From assembly GCF_022965805.1 (NCBI RefSeq), contig NC_133104.1:45293082-45357081 (forward strand): a DNA stretch of 64,000 nucleotides. Direction: 5' to 3'. The DNA is from Primulina eburnea. Its lineage: Eukaryota; Streptophyta; Magnoliopsida; Lamiales; Gesneriaceae. A program made the translations under genes and the position numbers. Shown one piece after another: positions 57,791 to 64,000 of this stretch; within the stretch, counting starts at the first letter, position 1, and each line of letters opens with the position of its first letter. The notes under the pieces were generated by a model, which saw only the letters and a list, made by a program, of their open reading frames with translations, was not told where the DNA came from and searched no databases.

Positions 57791-60700
57791 TTAACCTCCA
57801 TGCGAGTGTGAGAGTAAAGCCAGCAACTCACTGTCCTCAATATTTGATTCCATCGCAAGCTGAAGTGGGGTTTTACCTTGATCATCCGCAGCTCGAAGAT
57901 TGGCTCCTCTGAGGTTAATGCAGAGTTATTATGTGGTCACACAGTTGACATATCACTACTAATAATTATACAAGCTCACACTTTTGATCCAATTTATTGA
58001 GCACAAACATTACATTTTTTGTCTGTGATAGTTGCAGAAATTGATGGATCAGTTACGTGAGACAGAGTTTACCAAGCATGCACATACCTTGTCAGAAGAA
58101 GCTTAACCAACGAACTTTTGCCTCTAACGATACAACGATGAAGGGGAGTATGGCCCCTTGAATCAACAGCATTTATGTTTGCACCATACTGCAATAGAAG
58201 CTCTATCATTCCAATATCTGCGGTTTCGCAAGCAAGGTGGAGCAAATACCACCCATCTACGTCCTCCAAGTAATTATTGCCGACACCTGTGCTTGCTATA
58301 TTTAATGAGCCTGAAAATGTCTTTTGCAACTGCTCAGAATCCAAGCAGCCTGAGTAGGGGTCGAGGGCAGACTGTTCTCGCATCATCATAACTTTGGCAA
58401 GGGTAAGAGAAGTGTTACAAGTTACTTGCTCAGAAAAAGTATTTAGATCGGGTTCAGAGTTAACAATGAGCCAATACACTGCTTTCTTGTCGTTGGCATG
58501 AACAGCATCCCACATTTGTTGTGCCACTGGACGATTTTGCTTGGGCTTCCGGACAAAAACCTTCTCTGCATACTGCAAAAAGGAAATAAAATTTCTGCAT
58601 GCTCACCACATGATCTAGATCTGATAAGTCCCACATGATCTGATAAGCACATAAACAGGTGCTAGGGAGGAAGCCAATCTCGATCATTTTAGTATACATT
58701 TGGCATTTATTATTAACTCAAAGATATGTTTGTTGAGATATACATGTAAGATATTTGATGCTTTAAGCCCATTTTGCTGATGAATAACTAAACTTGTGAT
58801 AAATTCTTAACCACATAATGTATAGTCCACCAGGAGACGGATATGCATACATTAACAGCAAGGTAACATAAATGGGTGTTGATTCCTCGGGTTCCATTAA
58901 CATCTTTATAATGAAAAAGCACAATTGAGGTCTGCAAATTATGTCATGTCAAAATTGTATGGAGCTGTCTTGCCTAAAAGGTAAAGAAAAATAGTAGTAA
59001 AATCTAAGATAAGAATCAAGGTACTGTAAAAAGCTTACCTTGGCGTGAATAAATTTTTCTTTCGTAGAAATTGAATCTGCATGATGGGGCTTGCTGAAGT
59101 AAAGCATTTGTTGTTTATTAGGCCGATACAAGCTTCAGTATTAAAAATTGAATCAATTACTAACTTATGCAATATTATGTTCAGAAACCATTAAAATGAG
59201 CATATAAATACTACATTCAGCGATGGAGAAACCTTACCTTGTAGAGCCGAGATCAACCTGGAATACACCCTTTGACTGCAGTAATTCCTCCCACACTGAG
59301 TTTGCAAAGGTGTTGCCCAGAGATTGAAATAGATTTATAACTGACGGTTCCCAGACTTTGACATCAAGAGTCAGTGATCTTACCTGCATGGAAGGAAAAT
59401 ATATTGATCACAATATCCTGGGTATGCAAATCCAGATAACACATTGTGTCAAGTAAAAAACAATTCACAACATCACCATCATAAAAAATATAATGAAATG
59501 GTGAACTGATACTACCTCTCTCTATTCCCATTTTACACTCCCGTGAAGAGGGTGCACATGTATAATTTGCAGTAAGCTAGCTCATGAAAAACTTGGACAT
59601 ATACATGCAGCTCCAAGATGCTAAAGAGCTATTATTTTTCAGATATGACAACCCATTGGTCTTTCAACCATTTCAAGTGAACACAAAGTCATGTATAAAA
59701 TCTCTTCTGTCACTTTTATGTACCGCTGACATGGCCTTCCACCATTGAAAAAAGTGTTCAAGATGATTAATGCACAAGACCCTAGTGAAAATCATAAGAG
59801 AGTATGTATAGAGGTCAACAATTTCCTATACCTTAGATACATGTACTCCAAGATTTCGGTGGACACCAGAGCATTCAATGCACACTAGAACACCCAGATT
59901 CAAAGATGCCCAATCTGGGTCAGGAGCACCACAATCAGCACATTTATCATTGCCACAGACTTTCCGCAATGCATCAATTGGCTTCTCGATTTTTAAACTG
60001 GCTCTCTGCTGTTGTGAACTTCTCAAAGGACGGTCTGTCTGAACAGAAGTAAACCTATCGGATGTGTATTCTTCAACTGCTCCATGCTCAAAGTCGGCAC
60101 TTTCAAAAGAGCTACTCTCGCTGGTGGATCGATGATGACCACTGCCCATTGGACTACCAGACAAACACTGAAACATCAACAACCAAAGTCCAAAAATTAG
60201 AACACAAAAATTGCCAGTTCAGTAAATAAACATTACGTACCCTCTCAGGAGCCTGAGAACTTAGTAATGATGCAATCACCCCTGTAATTTTCTCAATCCA
60301 ATCCATTTGATCTAGGGAACTCTCTGCCTGCACAGACAAGTTAAAGAAGTCACTTGTACCAATGCAGACAATTAATCATCAAGTAGATGTTTCTTACTTC
60401 TACTTTAACAGAAAATAAACACATCGAAAAGTCAAGAGGTCATTCATTAAGGTATGATAGCAGACCTGCAAAGTGTAGTTTTTTGTTGGAGATATAATTC
60501 GAAAGCAAAACCTTAAATCTGATTGATCAGCATCGACTTTGATTGTTGATGTCAACAGATTCACAGTGTGATGTGCCACAGATTTCTCATCATGTACCCC
60601 GCCATGATAATGAGAAGATAACCAACGGCTGAGTAATCCAGAACCCAATTCAGAACTATTCCTTTGATTCGCAAGTTGAGTACCCGACCCCTGCAATGAA

Positions 60701-62886
60701 ATGATAATTTAAATGGGAGTAAAAAGAGAACTGGAAAAAAAAAATTTAACAAAATTCCATTGCATTCTGATAAGCTTGAATATCTACTCACAGAAGGTTT
60801 GCTATTTTGTTTGCGATAATAGTACAGCATTCCTCTGCTATCAAGAACAAAGAACCTTCTTTTCCAATCACCTCTAAGGCTTGAGGAACGTTTTGATAAA
60901 TAACCTTGTCTAATTGTTTGAACCTGAAACTATTAGCTTCAAATTAGTATTCGTCTCAGAATAAAACAAAATGGTAAGAGACAACAAGTACAGTAATGAG
61001 AATTCAGAAACGATTGTAAATGTCAATATTCTTCGACCTTTCCTTTTGCAGCAGATTGCATTACAGCATCTATCATCTTATGTGAACTCCTACCAATGGC
61101 TTGTATTCCATCTCCATTTGGAGATCCACTGGAACCATTTGAAGACCGCCTGCTCTCTCTATCAATCTGTCTTTTATACTCTTGCATCCTCTCGTTAAGA
61201 GCTGCCTGCTCATAATTGGATCTCTCCCTTGATTGTTTCGCGTAAGTTGATACCTGCACAGTATAAGCATCATAAATTCAAGAGTTCCCATCAGGAAATT
61301 TTTTTCTTATGTGGCAACTGATTTAGGAACTTGTATCGCACTCAAAGTTCTGCTAACCCATGGAAGGTAAACATATCTTGCTCCAAATTCAGAAGATGGA
61401 TAAAACATGAAGATAATAAGAAAACTATCTGTTCTTTTGTTTTTTGATTAAAGCTCCATTGACGAAAACTTTAATTTGAAGGACATATTGTCCACACTCA
61501 AATACACTGCAACCAAGGAAAATAAAAGGAATAGGAAAAGGAAAAGGACAAACCTGGTTAATATATGGTTCCATTTGATGCAACAGCTCATAACCCTACA
61601 TGGAATCAAAGATGAAAGGGCTTTAAATAAAATCCTATTAACACAACCATTACAGGGTTTTTCCACTTAAGTTACCTGTTTGAAATAACGAAGGTGAGCA
61701 GCCATTGTTTCACTAACTGCTTCCAAGAACTCGAATCTTTTTTTTGCTTCAACGGTAGAAAGAGCAGTTACCTGGATGGTTAGCATTCAGAAAAAGGATT
61801 TGTAATGATGCAGCGACTGGATTTAATTTGTGTTCACAAGATCTAATGAATAAAAGCTGAAATTATCACACACCAGACTAAATCGAGCCTGCTCAAAAGT
61901 TGACCGAGCATGGTGAAGCTCCTGGATGTGTTTCAGACAAAAATAAGTTATGTGGCGGACATTTACTTCTATGAACTACATAATTTGACTTCATGGCTTG
62001 AAGTTCCATACATTACCTCCTCCAGAAGAGTTGCTACGTCACTCCTTGTGCCTTTCCTCAATGACAAAAACTTTTCACGAGCCTGTAGCAACAAACTAGC
62101 CAACAGTTATCAGTCACGTATCTAGGGAAAGTATAGTATATGATAAATTTAAATTAATCACATTTTTCCAGCTAAAAAAAACCATACAGCTCCAAGAAAC
62201 TCTCTTTGGTTTATAGTATAAAAACCACTTCACATCCCCAGTGTAATAGAATTTAGGACAAACAGATTTGGCTTTTGGTGATCTCTCATCTACACTTTTT
62301 TATTACGCTAAGCTATCCTTGTCAGGCATATTGGATAAGTCGTATCACATAAAACTATTATAGAATTATGTTAAGATTGAGACTTGGACCTAACTCAACC
62401 CCAAAAGCTAGTTCAAGGGGAGATGATTGTCCAAATCTATATATACAACTTCCAAAGACTTAATATAGCTGACGTGGGACATCTAACACACCCTCTCATG
62501 TTCAGGAATTGAGCGTGAAGTTTACAAGAGAATGGGTGGCCCATATGGTAGTTCAACACATAATGGTGGGCCTTGGCTCTAATACCATATTAAGATTGAG
62601 ACTTGGACTCCAAAAGCTAACTCAAGGGAGCGGATCAAATTCATGTATACAACTCCCAAAGACTTAATCTAGCCGATGTGAGACGTCAAACAAATTCTAA
62701 CCACCCACGCACCCAGTCACCCCAGAAAACCAATCAAGTTGACTGAAGAATGCTTCAGAAAGCTAAGTACAAATGAAAAACAGAAGGGCTATACTGAAAG
62801 ATCACCTGGTCATAAAGAAGACTGGCCTTGTCGAAGCGCTTTCGCGCCTCCTGCATGATAAACTTTGTCGGTGAATAAAATAAATA

Positions 62887-62942
<56 letters not shown>

Positions 62943-64000
62943 GTTAAAAAATCGCAAAGCATGCATGTAAAATTCAGATGAAATATCACTAACTAGTTTT
63001 TGCGGAAAACCATATCATATTTTAAATTTAAATTACCACGGAGAAAGAGTTCCCTAAAGGCAACCAAAAACTTATGAAAGGCCAAAATAGAATGATGGAC
63101 AAGAAGGAAAAGAAAACAACATATTCGTTCTGTATAGAAGTAAACCAAAGCCATCACATTGAGGAAATAACATGTTTTTCCATGAGAACCTATTGCTTTC
63201 AAATTATAACAAAGTAGCAAGCGAAAAAAATAATGCAAAAAAAAAAAGCAATACAGGCTGTGAGTAGAAATAATTTAATACATGCCTCAGAACAGATCGA
63301 TCATAAGACAAAATACTACAGTTCGATCATTAGGGATGGGCACATGACAGAAGAACATTATTGCTTTATCCAACAATAATTTCAATCTTCTACATATAGT
63401 AACTGAGATTTCCTTATTAAGTAGATTACATAAATAATAATAAACTGTAAAACAGAATAAATTAACCTGCATGAAATATTGAGGAACTTATAACCACAAA
63501 TATAAGGTATGAGCTATTTTTCTCATCAAACAGCATGATAAAAAAATGTACCTTGACATCTTGTAAATCTAAGTTCACAAACTGAAGCAATCTTTCATTC
63601 AGCATGTGCTCAACCTGAAAGGATGAAATGCAACCAGTCAAATGGTAAGTGAAAGCATAATATCTTAATCACTCATTTCTTTACACTAAGTCACCTTGAG
63701 ACAGACAATAATTTAGACAAATGATATGAGAACCAACAAACAAATTTTGTACAATACTTATTTGAGATCATTTTTAATTATGTCATCAATCTCTCCAAAA
63801 AAAAAAACAGGGAGGATAAAAGCAGTTTTTCCACCAGGACTGGCTATATAAATAAATAAGAGTAAAATCCCATAAAACTTAGATTCAAATAATGAGTTTA
63901 CCTGAGATCGAAGAACTTCTTTATATGTCCCAATTTCCCTCAGTGCTATGGTGAACTTTGTCATGACAGGACCTGCAAATATTAGATTTTGACTTGATAG
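57791..64000 (-). CDS. AGD3: ARF GTPase-activating protein AGD3/VAN3-type (5' end outside window)
   Basis: ACAP-type ARF-GAP with BAR, PH, ArfGAP and ankyrin domains; VAN3/SCARFACE acts at the trans-Golgi network in auxin-dependent vein patterning. Exons in window (minus): 63972-63902, 63614-63552, 62850-62806, 62082-62017, 61921-61874, 61771-61676, 61595-61554, 61253-61038, 60923-60792, 60690-60466, 60327-60241, 60167-59832, 59383-59238, 59093-59039, 58572-58088, 57908-57791 (stop). BAR part: [20 protein letters not shown] onward. [22 protein letters not shown]. ArfGAP zinc finger: [24 protein letters not shown], with [15 protein letters not shown] carrying the arginine finger. Ankyrin repeats follow [10 protein letters not shown]. 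All exons are phase-consistent. The 5' BAR exons lie beyond 64000. AGD3 was preferred over AGD1 on linker sequence ([13 protein letters not shown]). Confidence 0.93.
62369..62692 (-). mobile_element. TRIM retrotransposon in an AGD3 intron (324 bp)
   Basis: Two direct repeats of 120 and 105 bp (62369-62488 and 62588-62692) enclose 99 bp. Read on the minus strand, the LTR begins TGTTAGATGTCCCACGTC and ends CAATCTTAACA; next to the right-hand LTR lies the primer-binding site TGGTATTAGAGCC (62575-62587 in reverse). Flanks AATTA (62364-62368) and AATTC (62693-62697) look like a 5-bp target duplication with one change. No ORF. Confidence 0.85.
62575..62587 (-). other. Primer-binding site of the TRIM
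   Basis: TGGTATTAGAGCC on the minus strand, one base off the standard tRNA-iMet complementary site of plant retroelements. Confidence 0.8.
62890..62939. repeat. (AT)n microsatellite in an AGD3 intron
   Basis: About 25 TA units between the exons at 62806-62850 and 63552-63614. Confidence 0.97.

Noticed and set aside
1..64000. tRNA genes, rRNA, CRISPR arrays, operons
   Set aside because: Looked for and not seen; the DNA is eukaryotic nuclear with spliced genes.

Overview
This is plant nuclear DNA: an AT-rich eudicot genome segment with interrupted genes, GT-AG introns (plus a few GC-AG), long AT-rich intergenic stretches, microsatellites and layers of transposable elements. The protein families (PBS1, CORYNE, CONSTANS-like with two B-boxes, ACR, NXD1, VAN3/AGD3) point to a dicot. 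The style of the repeats suggests an asterid, perhaps Lamiales, but that is only an impression.

Layout. 1-8.5 kb: repeat land, with a decayed Ty3/gypsy chromovirus on the minus strand abutted by a plus-strand gypsy LTR. 8.5-16.7 kb: two intact plus-strand genes, sphingosine-1-phosphate lyase (DPL1, 15 exons) and an OTU-domain cysteine protease. 17-23 kb: a cluster of one MITE family, a G6PDH pseudogene and a probable Helitron. 23.1-25.7 kb: an ACT-domain-repeat (ACR) gene. 26-34 kb: transposon land, with a gypsy-type gag-like fragment and a Ty1/copia element broken by a 510-bp hAT-type MITE (8-bp target duplication) and by a 2.6-kb solo LTR (5-bp target duplication). 35.8-38.2 kb: PBS1-like receptor-like cytoplasmic kinase. 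39.7-42.3 kb (minus): CONSTANS-LIKE 14/15-type gene with a small LTR element in intron 1. 43.9-45.2 kb: copia gag-protease remnant. 45.3-48.9 kb: a PIF/Harbinger DNA transposon with a frameshifted transposase and, convergent to it, a second ORF carrying an RNase H1 N-terminal/viroplasmin-type hybrid-binding domain. 49.5-51.8 kb (minus): NXD1. 54.2-56.0 kb (minus): the pseudokinase CORYNE. 57.8 kb to the window end (minus): the 3' two-thirds or more of an AGD3/VAN3-type BAR-PH-ArfGAP-ankyrin gene, with a TRIM element in one intron.

The host genes are unrelated single-copy eukaryotic genes and form no operon or metabolic cluster. All spliced models below were built by hand from splice sites and family similarity; each complete one has a total coding length divisible by three. 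The most unusual object is the Harbinger element with a hybrid-binding-domain ORF where such elements normally carry a Myb/SANT-like partner. Other points of interest are the nested insertions with intact target duplications, the back-to-back MITE pair that can form a long hairpin, the GC-AG introns and 16-nt micro-exon of DPL1, and the altered activation-loop neighbourhood of the PBS1 homologue.
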